NCBI GenBank assembly: GCA_011391455.1
Contig: JAABQN010000029.1
Coordinates: 1 to 14,225, forward strand
Length of the DNA: 14,225 nt
Origin: Nitrospiraceae bacterium
Lineage (GTDB): Bacteria; Nitrospirota; Nitrospiria; Nitrospirales; Nitrospiraceae
Reading direction: 5' to 3'
Shown piece after piece: positions 1-6,151 of this stretch. Every line of letters starts with the position of its first letter. Within the stretch, counting starts at the first letter, position 1. Under the pieces are notes generated by a model. It saw nothing but the letters and a program-made list of their open reading frames with translations, was not told the origin of the DNA and did no database searches. The position numbers and the translations under genes were made by a program.

Positions 1-74
1 GGGTCGCTCCGTAAGCAAGGGAGCGGTTGAGCCCAGGTAGGCCGCACGCATTATTAATTCTCCTTAATCCAAGC

Positions 75-113
75 TATTATTTCGTCCCTTCTTCACACTT
101 CCAAAAATATTCT
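75..113 (+). promoter_or_regulatory. AT-rich leader with possible -10 boxes before the barrel gene
   Basis: The 154 bases before the first gene are unusually AT-rich for this window from about 50 to 115. Two -10-like hexamers are visible, TATTAT at 75-80 and TATTCT at 108-113, but neither has a convincing -35 box 16-18 bases upstream. This is at most a weak promoter candidate. The first 50 bases hold a short hairpin (CGCTCC 5-10 with GGAGCG 20-25) without a T-tract. Confidence 0.22.
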
Positions 114-154
114 TAGTAGGATGAATCCAAGCCTCGCTTTTGGAGCACAGCCTG

Positions 155-796
155 ATGCGCTCGCGGCACGCTCGACAGCGGTTCTTCCTCAGTCTCCTCC
201 TGCTAACAGTCTTGTCCTTGATTGCGATTCCTGTGCAGTCTGAGTGGTATGTGGCTGGAGATGTTGGGGCTAACTTCGCGGATCGTCTCACCGGCATCTC
301 GGGAACGGGCGACCTCACGGGAGTCGCACCTCGATCTCCCAACTTCGACCTCAAGAACTCGATCAGTTACGGCGCCAAGCTTGGATATTTTCGTGATCAC
401 AGTTGGTTCGGGATTGAAGGCGAAGTCTTGCAGACCACGCCGCACATCAAGAATTTGGATGAAGATCCCGGCATTCATTTGCGAGTGACCACTGTTGGGG
501 TCAACCTTCTTGCTCGGTATCCTGGACGTACGTTCCAGCCTTACGTAGGAGTCGGTGTCGGTACGGTGATTGCCCATCTCAGTGATACCGCCACAGTACA
601 AAGTAATACCAGTGTTGCTGGTGGGTGGAATGTGCTCGTGGGCCTGCGAGCATTCGTTACCCCCTATGTCGCCGTCTTTACCGAATACAAACATACAGGG
701 GCCACACTCCGGTTCGATCAGGCGTTCGGCACAGGAGGATTTGAAGGAATATACAGAGCACAGCATGTGTTGGTCGGCCTCTCCTATCATTTCTAG
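155..796 (+). CDS. Exported outer-membrane beta-barrel protein
   Basis: Predicted small outer-membrane protein of the OmpA/OmpW-like 'OMP_b-brl' type, 213 aa. The N-terminus is a signal peptide: a basic start (MRSRHARQRFF), a Leu/Ile-rich core and a likely cleavage after VQS near residue 29. The mature part alternates hydrophobic and polar residues as amphipathic strands do, with typical barrel phrases such as YGAKLGYF, WFGIEGE, QPYVGVGVG and AVFTEYKH. It ends in LSYHF, with the terminal aromatic residue expected by the Bam machinery. I chose ATG 155 because GGAG at 142-145 lies 9 bases before it; a TTG at 140 in frame would overlap that Shine-Dalgarno sequence. The next gene, an outer-membrane lipoprotein, starts 15 bases after the stop, so the two are probably cotranscribed. 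Substrate or porin activity cannot be read from the sequence. Confidence 0.8.
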   Translation: MRSRHARQRFFLSLLLLTVLSLIAIPVQSEWYVAGDVGANFADRLTGISGTGDLTGVAPRSPNFDLKNSISYGAKLGYFRDHSWFGIEGEVLQTTPHIKNLDEDPGIHLRVTTVGVNLLARYPGRTFQPYVGVGVGTVIAHLSDTATVQSNTSVAGGWNVLVGLRAFVTPYVAVFTEYKHTGATLRFDQAFGTGGFEGIYRAQHVLVGLSYHF

Positions 797-811
797 GGTC
801 GGAGATCTTCT

Positions 812-1486
812 ATGCCTCCCATTGCCAAAATCGCTCTTCTTCTCGGTGGGCTTCTGATTCTTTCTTCCTGCGCGGAATCCGCGCATCAGATACTTCGACA
901 TGCGGGCCATATCAACGTACCTCTTGAGCTGGCAAAACAAATCGATACCAGCGTGAACTTTGTTGATTTAAGAGCAGCTCCTGCCAATTACGTCGGGCGA
1001 GTCATTATGGCCGGGGGTGTCGTCATCAGCGCCAAGCGGACGAAGGATCAGACCGAAATTGAGATTCTCCAGCTTCCTACCGAAGGAGGAGAGCCATCGA
1101 CAACAGACCGGCTCCGATCCGAAGGGCGTTTCCTGGCGGTCCGAGAAGAGTTTTTTGACCCGGCGAGTGTGCCCCCGGGGACTCCGGTTACCGTCGTTGG
1201 TGTCGTCAAAGGCTCAACATCAAGGCCGCTGGATGATAGTGAGTACATCTATCCCGTTCTTGATATCAAGCACCTCACCGATTGGAGCGCGGTCGCTGCA
1301 CAGCAATCAGGAGGCAGCAACGCTGCATTCTACGGCCCGCCCTACTCGCCGTTTGGCTATTGGGGGAGGCCGTACGGATTTTCTCCCTATTTTGGGAGAC
1401 CCTCTCCCTTTTACAGCCAGCCACGGCCGCCGTCGCCACCGCCGCCTCCTCGGCAAAATATCCCACCACGATTCAGACAACGATAA
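812..1486 (+). CDS. Slp-family outer-membrane lipoprotein
   Basis: Predicted lipoprotein of the Slp family (E. coli Slp is a starvation-induced outer-membrane lipoprotein), 224 aa. The signal peptide ends in the lipobox L-S-S-C with the lipidated Cys at residue 20. The Slp core follows, at about residues 45-150, with recognisable phrases: APANYVGRVIMAGGVV, then the GRFLAVREEFFDP block, then VTVVGVVKG. Like E. coli Slp, it has an aromatic C-terminal region, but here it is extended into a long Pro/Tyr/Phe/Gly tail (about residues 165-224) with a run of five prolines and a basic end. GGAG at 801-804 sits 7 bases before ATG 812. The gene follows the barrel gene by 15 bases. Slp members are thought to support envelope integrity under stress; the exact role here is not known. 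Confidence 0.85.
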   Translation: MPPIAKIALLLGGLLILSSCAESAHQILRHAGHINVPLELAKQIDTSVNFVDLRAAPANYVGRVIMAGGVVISAKRTKDQTEIEILQLPTEGGEPSTTDRLRSEGRFLAVREEFFDPASVPPGTPVTVVGVVKGSTSRPLDDSEYIYPVLDIKHLTDWSAVAAQQSGGSNAAFYGPPYSPFGYWGRPYGFSPYFGRPSPFYSQPRPPSPPPPPRQNIPPRFRQR

Positions 1487-1537
1487 TGACCTGAGATGAT
1501 GGGATGGACGGTTGCACCTCCGTAGGTCGAGCCTTAG

Positions 1538-1598
1538 CCCCGTAGCTTCCGGCCTTCGTAGCCGAAGTGGCTACTTCGGCGGAGTAGGCTGTTGCGGG
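1538..1598. repeat. Palindromic intergenic repeat, solitary copy
   Basis: A 61-bp nested palindrome between the slp-like gene and rpsF. The outer arms are CCCCGTAGC at 1538-1546 and GTTGCGGG at 1591-1598 (imperfect). Between them lies a 44-bp module (1547-1590, from TTCCGG to GTAGGCT) that also occurs at 10316-10359 and 10481-10524. The module carries its own perfect hairpin: GCCGAAGT (1561-1568) with ACTTCGGC (1573-1580) around a GGCT loop. It reads partly as a short minus-strand ORF, but this is a by-product of the repeat. I read it as a REP/MITE-like intergenic element; no transposase is present. Confidence 0.8.
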
Positions 1599-1606
1599 AA
1601 GTGTAA

Positions 1607-1635
1607 TTGACACTTTCTCAAAGCCTATGTTAGCT
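1607..1635 (+). promoter_or_regulatory. Candidate promoter of the rpsF operon
   Basis: A perfect -35 consensus TTGACA at 1607-1612 is followed after 17 bases by TTAGCT at 1630-1635, a poor -10. It lies between the palindromic repeat and rpsF, about 85 bases before the start codon, which is where a promoter for the ribosomal-protein operon is expected. The evidence is the -35 match and location only. Confidence 0.4.
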
Positions 1636-1646
1636 TCACCGCTTCG

Positions 1647-1695
1647 CGCTGGCTGATCCAGCGTACCTACACCTTGCTCCCAACTCGTTTGGGGG
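1647..1695 (+). promoter_or_regulatory. rpsF leader with two hairpins, possible S6:S18 autoregulatory site
   Basis: The rpsF leader can form a perfect 6-bp hairpin, CGCTGG (1647-1652) with CCAGCG (1658-1663), and a second hairpin in which CTCCCAA (1677-1683) pairs with TTGGGGG (1689-1695) through one G-T wobble. The second ends 9 bases before the AGGAGG Shine-Dalgarno at 1705-1710. In several bacteria the S6:S18 complex represses its own mRNA by binding a CCG-containing leader stem that mimics its rRNA site. A CCG occurs at 1639-1641 just before the first stem. Whether this leader adopts that motif is inference. Confidence 0.35.
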
Positions 1696-1718
1696 CCTTT
1701 GTCCAGGAGGATTGCTGC

Positions 1719-2066
1719 ATGGAGCTCTACGAGTCTCTGTTTATTATTCGTTCGTCTGTCTCCGACCAGGAGACCACTGCCTTGATCGAGAAGATGAAGG
1801 CGGTGGTGGAAAAGACCGGCGCAAAGTTCATCAAATCGGAAAACTGGGGCAAGAAGAAACTCGCTTACGAGGTGAAGCGGGAGCGCAAGGGCACGTACGT
1901 CTACTTCTACTTCAGAGCGCCGAACATCACGGTCGGTGAATTGGAGCGGTCCTATCGGCTGGAAGACACCATCATCAAGTTTTTGACCGTCCACCTCAAA
2001 AAAGAACTGGTGCCGCCACGGCCGATCGAGACGTCATCAGAGGAGTTTGCCGGTGGCCGGGTTTAA
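1719..2066 (+). CDS. rpsF: 30S ribosomal protein S6
   Basis: Ribosomal protein S6, 115 aa, a 30S platform protein that binds 16S rRNA as a heterodimer with S18, encoded two genes downstream. The sequence has the S6 ferredoxin-like fold from its first residues: MELYESLFIIRSS, a helix at about residues 18-32, then the K-S-E-N-W-G-K-K-K-L-A-Y-E strand region, GTYVYFYF, and a second helix ending DTIIKFLTVHL. ATG 1719 is preceded by AGGAGG at 1705-1710 with 8-base spacing; a TTG at 1674 in frame would add 15 residues foreign to the family. The last 14 bases overlap the start of ssb, which implies translational coupling. The order rpsF-ssb-rpsR is widely conserved in bacteria. Confidence 0.96.
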   Translation: MELYESLFIIRSSVSDQETTALIEKMKAVVEKTGAKFIKSENWGKKKLAYEVKRERKGTYVYFYFRAPNITVGELERSYRLEDTIIKFLTVHLKKELVPPRPIETSSEEFAGGRV

Positions 2067-2460
2067 CAAAGTCATTCTCCTCGGGAACCTCACGCGGAAT
2101 CCTGAGCTGCGGTATACGCCGAACGGGACACCGGTGGCCAGTTTGGGCCTCGCGGTCAGCCGGCGGTACAAGCAGGGCGATGAATTGAAAGAAGAAGTCT
2201 GCTTTGTCGACATTGTCGTCTTCGGCAAGCAGGCGGAACATTGCGGGCAGTATCTCAGCAAAGGGAACGGAATCATCGTCGATGGGCGGCTGCAGCAGCG
2301 CCGATGGGAAACGGAAGACGGCCAGAAGCGCAGCAAGCACGAGGTGGTGGCCCAAACGGTGACGTTCATGCCGAAACGCCAGGATGGTGGTGGCAGCGGT
2401 GGCGGGGCAGAAGCGCCGGCGCACGATGAGTCCGGGTATGAACCAGACGAGCATGTCTAA
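2053..2460 (+). CDS. ssb: Single-stranded DNA-binding protein
   Basis: SSB, 135 aa, which coats single-stranded DNA during replication and repair. The OB fold covers about residues 3-108: FNKVILLGNLTRNPELRYTP, the central FVDIVVFGKQAE strand, then GNGIIVDGRLQQRRWE. It is followed by a short Gly-rich linker. I chose GTG 2053 because AGAGGAG at 2039-2045 lies 7 bases before it, whereas the TTG at 2047 would start 1 base after that site. The gene starts inside the end of rpsF. One oddity: the C-terminal tip, normally an acidic run ending in Pro-Phe that recruits partner proteins, is here YEPDEHV, acidic but without Pro-Phe. The stop is clean and no frameshift that would restore the tip was seen. 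Confidence 0.95.
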   Translation: MAGFNKVILLGNLTRNPELRYTPNGTPVASLGLAVSRRYKQGDELKEEVCFVDIVVFGKQAEHCGQYLSKGNGIIVDGRLQQRRWETEDGQKRSKHEVVAQTVTFMPKRQDGGGSGGGAEAPAHDESGYEPDEHV

Positions 2461-2479
2461 ATAGAGAGGGAGACGGTTT

Positions 2480-2746
2480 ATGGAGCGTGAACAACAACAA
2501 GGTGGAGACCGAGACGGCGGAGGCGGCGGACGGTTTTTCCAACGCAGACGCCCTTGCAGGTTTTGCATCGACAAAGGATCGATCGACTTTAAGGATGTTG
2601 GGCTGCTAAGAAACTTTTTAACTGAGCGGGGTCGGATCGTCCCACGGCGCATCTCCGGTAATTGCATGAGACATCAACGAGAATTGACGGCCGCCGTCAA
2701 GCGGGCTCGGCACATTGCGCTCATCAGTTTCGCGGAAGAGCGATAA
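2480..2746 (+). CDS. rpsR: 30S ribosomal protein S18, Zn-type
   Basis: Ribosomal protein S18, 88 aa, partner of S6 on the 30S platform. After a Gly/Gln-rich N-terminal extension (residues 1-18), the conserved core begins at RRRPCRFC and continues through IDFKDVGLLRNFLTERG, then IVPRRISGNC, then HQRELTAAVKRARHIAL. Cys26, Cys29, Cys62 and His65 form the potential zinc-binding set of the 'C+' form of S18; many bacteria have lost these residues. GGGAG at 2468-2472 is 7 bases before ATG 2480. It lies 19 bases after ssb in the same operon. rplI (L9), which often follows rpsR, is not present; yceD follows instead. Confidence 0.96.
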   Translation: MEREQQQGGDRDGGGGGRFFQRRRPCRFCIDKGSIDFKDVGLLRNFLTERGRIVPRRISGNCMRHQRELTAAVKRARHIALISFAEER

Positions 2747-2783
2747 CCGCACGTTGGGAATGGGAATGCAGGTAGGCGCCACA

Positions 2784-3374
2784 ATGGAACTGCTCAGGCC
2801 ACTGCTGGCTGACATTACTGCCGATGGGCTCTCGCTGGTCGGTGAGGTTACGGCTGAAGAACTCGGTCTCACCGAGGACGATGCTGTAGTCCTGGGTTCG
2901 CTGGCTGTGAGTCTTGACCTGACCAACGTCGAAGGGCTGGTTGCCGTGATCGGTGTGCTGGAAGGTACGATCGTCCGCGAATGTGTGCGCTGCTTGAAGA
3001 AGTATGAGGGGCCGCTGGCTTTTTCTGTGCGGGCAGCCTTTGTCCCTGAGCCCAAGTCCTCGCCTCGTCATCCGAAGCGAATCGATCCCAGAAAGGCGCG
3101 CGCGGAGGTCGTGGAAGCTGAGCCAGAAGAGGAGCCGGACGATCAGTATCAATACCAGGGCAATCAGCTGGAACTGGCTCCCATGTTGCGTGAACACGCA
3201 ATTCTGTCGGCGCCGATGCAGCCGCTCTGCAATAACGATTGTTTGGGGCTCTGTGCGCAATGTGGGAAAAATTTGAATGAGGGGCCCTGTCACTGTGCTG
3301 TGGAACCACCAACTCCGACATTTCGGGTGGTCCAGAGCATGAAACACAAGACCGGCGGATCGTCAGATTCGTAG
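2784..3374 (+). CDS. yceD: DUF177 / YceD-family ribosome-associated protein
   Basis: YceD/DUF177 family protein, about 196 aa, almost always encoded directly before rpmF and linked in the literature to 23S rRNA accumulation and ribosome assembly. The family signature is clear: an N-terminal 'L..DITADGLSL.GEV' block, VRECVRC (Cys67, Cys70) leading into LKKYEGPL, a central acidic stretch (about 107-121), and the C-terminal Cys-rich block PLCNNDC-LGLC-AQCG-KNLNEGPCHC (Cys149, 153, 157, 160, 169, 171), a likely metal site. The start is uncertain. ATG 2784 is preceded by AGGTAGG at 2770-2776 and fits the usual N-terminus; ATG 2760 and ATG 2766 in frame would add 8 or 6 residues, and a TTG at 2715 would overlap rpsR. 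It lies 37 bases after rpsR. Confidence 0.9.
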   Translation: MELLRPLLADITADGLSLVGEVTAEELGLTEDDAVVLGSLAVSLDLTNVEGLVAVIGVLEGTIVRECVRCLKKYEGPLAFSVRAAFVPEPKSSPRHPKRIDPRKARAEVVEAEPEEEPDDQYQYQGNQLELAPMLREHAILSAPMQPLCNNDCLGLCAQCGKNLNEGPCHCAVEPPTPTFRVVQSMKHKTGGSSDS

Positions 3375-3387
3375 CAAGACCGTCAGC

Positions 3388-3524
3388 TATTCTCCTTCGC
3401 CGAATACCCCGTAGCTCGCTACGGGGATGAAGGCGGGGAGAACCCTTCGTAGCCTTGGCGAAGGAGGGTAGTGGCTTCGGAGAATTTCGCAAGATACCCC
3501 GCAGCTTGCTGCGGGGAGCTTCAT
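3388..3524. repeat. Composite palindromic repeat, short form
   Basis: A 137-bp intergenic composite between yceD and rpmF. It starts TATTCTCCTTCGCCGA and contains, in order: a near-perfect 20-bp palindrome at 3407-3426 (CCCCGTAGC, TC centre, GCTACGGGG); a hairpin of CCTTCG (3444-3449) with CGAAGG (3459-3464); and a second palindrome at 3497-3516 (CCCCGCAGC, TT centre, GCTGCGGGG). It ends AGCTTCAT. The arms of the two palindromes differ by one T-A to C-G pair that preserves complementarity. The same element occurs at 10288-10541 in a long form. It ends 10 bases before the rpmF Shine-Dalgarno sequence. Minus-strand ORFs across it are by-products. Confidence 0.88.
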
Positions 3525-3545
3525 CGAACGTGAGAAGGAGTTGCC

Positions 3546-3731
3546 ATGCCGAATCCGAAACATAAACATTCACGGGAACGCCGCGACAAGCGGCGCACGC
3601 AGAAACTGCGCATTACCCCGCCGGGCATGTCCGTCTGTCCACAGTGCCACGAGATCAAGCTGCCTCATTACACCTGCTTGAATTGCGGAACATATAAGGG
3701 CAAGGCGGTCATCCAGGTCGAAGAATCCTAG
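3546..3731 (+). CDS. rpmF: 50S ribosomal protein L32, Zn-type
   Basis: Ribosomal protein L32, 61 aa, of the 50S subunit. It begins with the family hallmark MPNPKHKHSRERRDKRR, is highly basic to residue 22, and then carries a zinc ribbon with Cys31-x2-Cys34 and Cys44-x2-Cys47. This is the zinc-binding 'C+' form. AAGGAG at 3535-3540 is 5 bases before ATG 3546. The gene follows yceD, its usual partner, but the two are separated here by the 137-bp composite repeat. plsX comes next after a 227-base gap, giving the common rpmF-plsX order. Confidence 0.97.
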   Translation: MPNPKHKHSRERRDKRRTQKLRITPPGMSVCPQCHEIKLPHYTCLNCGTYKGKAVIQVEES

Positions 3732-3958
3732 CAGGCTGTTGAAAAAAGTCCGCCGCCGGCGTTTGGCCCGGTCTAGTCCGAACGTCGAAGGTCATCAAGT
3801 CGAACGTCTGGGTCTTGACGACTTGATGACGTGACAGACCTGACGGACGTTAGGCTGGCGCATGGCAGCACCCTCGTCAAGCAGTTGTGCAACTCATGTA
3901 TCTGCGGTAAGCTCCCGCCCCAAGTCAGCTGCGGACTCAACCACTCAATGTGGATGCC
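3732..3958 (+). promoter_or_regulatory. plsX leader with a perfect 12-bp inverted repeat
   Basis: This 227-base gap holds no convincing gene. GTCATCAAGTCG at 3791-3802 is exactly complementary to CGACTTGATGAC at 3819-3830 around a 16-base loop. Outer partial arms AACGTC (3781-3786) and GACGTT (3846-3851) could extend the structure, and CGAACGTC occurs twice, at 3779-3786 and 3801-3808. The stem has no T-tract, so it is not a standard terminator. It may be a leader structure or operator for the fatty-acid genes. The segment starting at 3731 (GCAGGCTGTTGAAAAA) resembles the end of a dispersed intergenic repeat I recall from related genomes; that is recollection, not proof. Confidence 0.4.
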
Positions 3959-4993
3959 ATGCCAAGGATGAAGATCGCGCTTGATGTCATGGGCGGTGAC
4001 CATGGACCGGCCCCGGCCATTGAGGGGGCTCTCCAGGCCGCGCAGGAATGCGATGTCGAAGTGCTATTGGTCGGTGACGAGGCGATCATCACCGCCGAAT
4101 GTCGCCGTCTCGGTTGTACGGACCCCCGCCTCTCTATCCGGCATGCCTCCCAAGTCGTTGAGATGCACGAGTCGCCTGCGTCCGTCGCCCGCAAGAAACG
4201 GGATTCCTCTATCTGGGTGGCCACTGAGTTGGTCAAGAGCGGTGAGGCAAGCGCTGTGGTCAGCCCCGGGAATACCGGCGCCAGTATGGTGGCATCGTTC
4301 TTTGTGCTCGGGCTGACGAAGGGTGTCGAGCGCCCGGCGATCGCGACAAGCCTGCCCACGTTGACCGGTACGGCGATCATGTTGGATGTGGGGGCCAATG
4401 TGGACTGCTCGGCTCAGCATTTGGCACAATTTGCCATCATGGGGAATGAGTACGGCAAACATCTATTCGGGAAGCCCAACCCACGTATCGGGCTGTTGAG
4501 CATCGGGGAGGAAGATGGTAAAGGAAATGAGGTGACCAAGGAGGCATTCAAGCTTCTCAAGGCCAGTCCGCTCAATTTCATCGGCAATATCGAGGGCCGC
4601 GATGTGTATAGTGGAAGCGCCGATGTGGTGGTGTGCGACGGCTTCATCGGGAACGTTGCGTTGAAAATTTCCGAGGGAGTGGCCGATACGATCAAGAAGT
4701 TGTTGGTCAAGGAAATTTCAGGGTCATTCTTAGGCCGCTTGGCCTATCCATTCATTGCCGGGCCGTTGCAAAACTTGAAGAAAAAAATCGATTACGCGGA
4801 GTTCGGTGGGGCGCCGCTTCTGGGCGTCAACGGGATTACCATGATCTGCCATGGTCGTTCGTCTGCCAAGGCGATCAAAAATGCCATTCGTCGGGCGAAG
4901 GGGTTGGCTGAGAGTCGTGTCGATGAGCTGATTCAGCGCGATATTGAAGAAAGTTTCTCGCAAGCCAAGCCCACCGAGGATAAGCCGGCATGA
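3959..4993 (+). CDS. plsX: Phosphate acyltransferase PlsX
   Basis: PlsX, about 344 aa, converts acyl-ACP and phosphate to acyl-phosphate, which PlsY uses to start phospholipid synthesis. Family features: the N-terminal glycine motif IALDVMGGDHGP (about residues 6-17), MHESPASVARKKRDSS, the SPGNTGASM motif near residue 105, TAIMLDVGANVDC, a block with GLLSIGEE then KGNEVTKEA, VVCDGFIGNVALK, and the C-terminal YAEFGGAPLLGVNG. The start is uncertain because no strong Shine-Dalgarno sequence is present: ATG 3959 is taken, with GTG 3950 and ATG 3968 as alternatives in frame. The stop overlaps the start of fabH (ATGA at 4990-4993), so the two are translationally coupled. The long structured leader upstream suggests independent control of this fatty-acid block. 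Confidence 0.95.
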   Translation: MPRMKIALDVMGGDHGPAPAIEGALQAAQECDVEVLLVGDEAIITAECRRLGCTDPRLSIRHASQVVEMHESPASVARKKRDSSIWVATELVKSGEASAVVSPGNTGASMVASFFVLGLTKGVERPAIATSLPTLTGTAIMLDVGANVDCSAQHLAQFAIMGNEYGKHLFGKPNPRIGLLSIGEEDGKGNEVTKEAFKLLKASPLNFIGNIEGRDVYSGSADVVVCDGFIGNVALKISEGVADTIKKLLVKEISGSFLGRLAYPFIAGPLQNLKKKIDYAEFGGAPLLGVNGITMICHGRSSAKAIKNAIRRAKGLAESRVDELIQRDIEESFSQAKPTEDKPA

Positions 4994-5964
4994 AGGCCAG
5001 AATTGCAGGGACTGGATCCTATGTGCCGACCAAGGTGCTGGCCAATGCCGATCTCGAACGGATGGTGGCGACCTCAGACGAATGGATCGTTGAACGGACC
5101 GGCATCCGCGAGCGGCATGTGGCTGGTCCCGGTGAAGCCTGCTCCGATCTGGCGGTGAAGGCGGCGGAGCGGGCTCTGGCAGCGGCCGGAGTGAGCGCAG
5201 CTGACCTTGACTTGATTCTGCTGGCCACCTGTACCGGTGACTATCCGCTCCCTGCCACTGCCTGTCTGATTCAACATCGACTGGGGGCGACTCGCGCGGC
5301 GGCTTGCGATTTATCGGCCGCCTGTTGCGGGTTCGTCTATGCGCTGTCGGTAGCGGATGCCTATGTGAGAACCGGCATGCGTCATGTGTTGATTATCGGA
5401 TCTGAAGTGATGTCGGCGATTACCGATTGGACCGATCGCAATACCTGTATTTTGTTCGGCGATGGGGCTGGGGCGGCAGTGATCAGCGCCAGTGAGAACG
5501 ACCGCGGTATTCTGTCTACGCATCTTCGTTCCGATGGCGCTCTTTGCGATTTGATTGCAGTGCCGGGGGGAGGATCGCGTTTACCTCCCTCTGAGAAGGT
5601 CGTGGCGGAACGGATGCAGTACATCAAGATGAAGGGGAATGAGACCTTCAAGGTGGCGGTTCGGACCTTGGAGGAAGTTGCACGGGAAACCTTAGCTGCG
5701 AATCATCTTCGTGTTGAGGATCTGGACCTCTACGTGCCGCACCAAGCGAATGTGCGGATTCTCAAAGCGGTGGCCGAGCGCCTCGGCCTCCCTCCGGAGA
5801 AAGTGATGTTAAATCTCGATCGGTATGGGAATACATCTGCGGCCTCAATTCCCATTGCCTTGGATGAAGCCGTGCGGCAGGGGCGAATCAAAGACGGGAG
5901 TTTGGTGATGTTAGGGGCTTTCGGTGCGGGACTGACGTGGGCATCGGCTCTTATCAGGTGGTAG
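4990..5964 (+). CDS. fabH: 3-oxoacyl-ACP synthase III (KAS III)
   Basis: FabH, 324 aa, condenses acetyl-CoA (or another short acyl-CoA) with malonyl-ACP to start fatty-acid synthesis. It has the thiolase fold, with the complete catalytic triad visible: Cys112 in DLSAACCGF, His251 in VPHQANVRI and Asn281 in GNTSAASIP. Other landmarks are the N-terminal GTGSYVPTKVL, DEWIVERTGIRERH, CILFGDGAGAA and the C-terminal GAFGAGLTWAS. A second cysteine (Cys113) follows the nucleophile, where E. coli has alanine. The ATG overlaps the plsX stop by four bases (ATGA). A gap of 187 bases separates it from fabD. The preferred primer (straight or branched) cannot be told from the sequence. Confidence 0.97.
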   Translation: MKARIAGTGSYVPTKVLANADLERMVATSDEWIVERTGIRERHVAGPGEACSDLAVKAAERALAAAGVSAADLDLILLATCTGDYPLPATACLIQHRLGATRAAACDLSAACCGFVYALSVADAYVRTGMRHVLIIGSEVMSAITDWTDRNTCILFGDGAGAAVISASENDRGILSTHLRSDGALCDLIAVPGGGSRLPPSEKVVAERMQYIKMKGNETFKVAVRTLEEVARETLAANHLRVEDLDLYVPHQANVRILKAVAERLGLPPEKVMLNLDRYGNTSAASIPIALDEAVRQGRIKDGSLVMLGAFGAGLTWASALIRW

Positions 5965-6151
5965 CAGGGGAAATGATCAGCGTTCAGCTCAAAGAATTGG
6001 CTGATCGCTGACGGCTCCGAACCAACTTTTCCCGTTGACATTCAAAGGAAATTCGACGATATCTAACCTCACGGGGATGGTACGCCTTCCCCTGCTTCGA
6101 ATAATTCGATGATGAGAGTAAACAGTAGCCTCGTGCAATTACTCCAGTAGT
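5965..6151 (+). promoter_or_regulatory. fabH-fabD gap with a candidate promoter
   Basis: No gene is seen in this 187-base gap. It contains an inverted repeat GATCAGC (5975-5981) with GCTGATC (6000-6006) shortly after the fabH stop. Further on, a perfect -35 box TTGACA stands at 6035-6040 with AT-rich sequence (GATATCTAAC) 17 bases downstream as a weak -10 region. Together they suggest that fabD-fabG-acpP-fabF can be transcribed separately from plsX-fabH. Confidence 0.35.

Noticed and set aside
5..25. Hairpin at the left edge as terminator of an upstream gene
   Set aside because: Only a 6-bp stem, no following T-tract, and the upstream gene is outside the window.
203..940. 245-codon minus-strand ORF over the barrel gene
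   Set aside because: The plus-strand frame has a signal peptide, barrel strands and a proper C-terminal Phe; the antisense frame has none of these.
3388..3524. Possible CRISPR-like repeat array
   Set aside because: The units are nested palindromes with unequal spacing and no unique spacers of constant length.
2869..3573. 234-codon minus-strand ORF over yceD and the short repeat
   Set aside because: It is antisense to the well-supported yceD and includes repeat-derived peptide; no domain or ribosome site was seen.
5324..5332. Cys-Cys at the FabH active site as a sign of altered chemistry
   Set aside because: The residue after the nucleophile varies within the family and the full Cys-His-Asn triad is intact.
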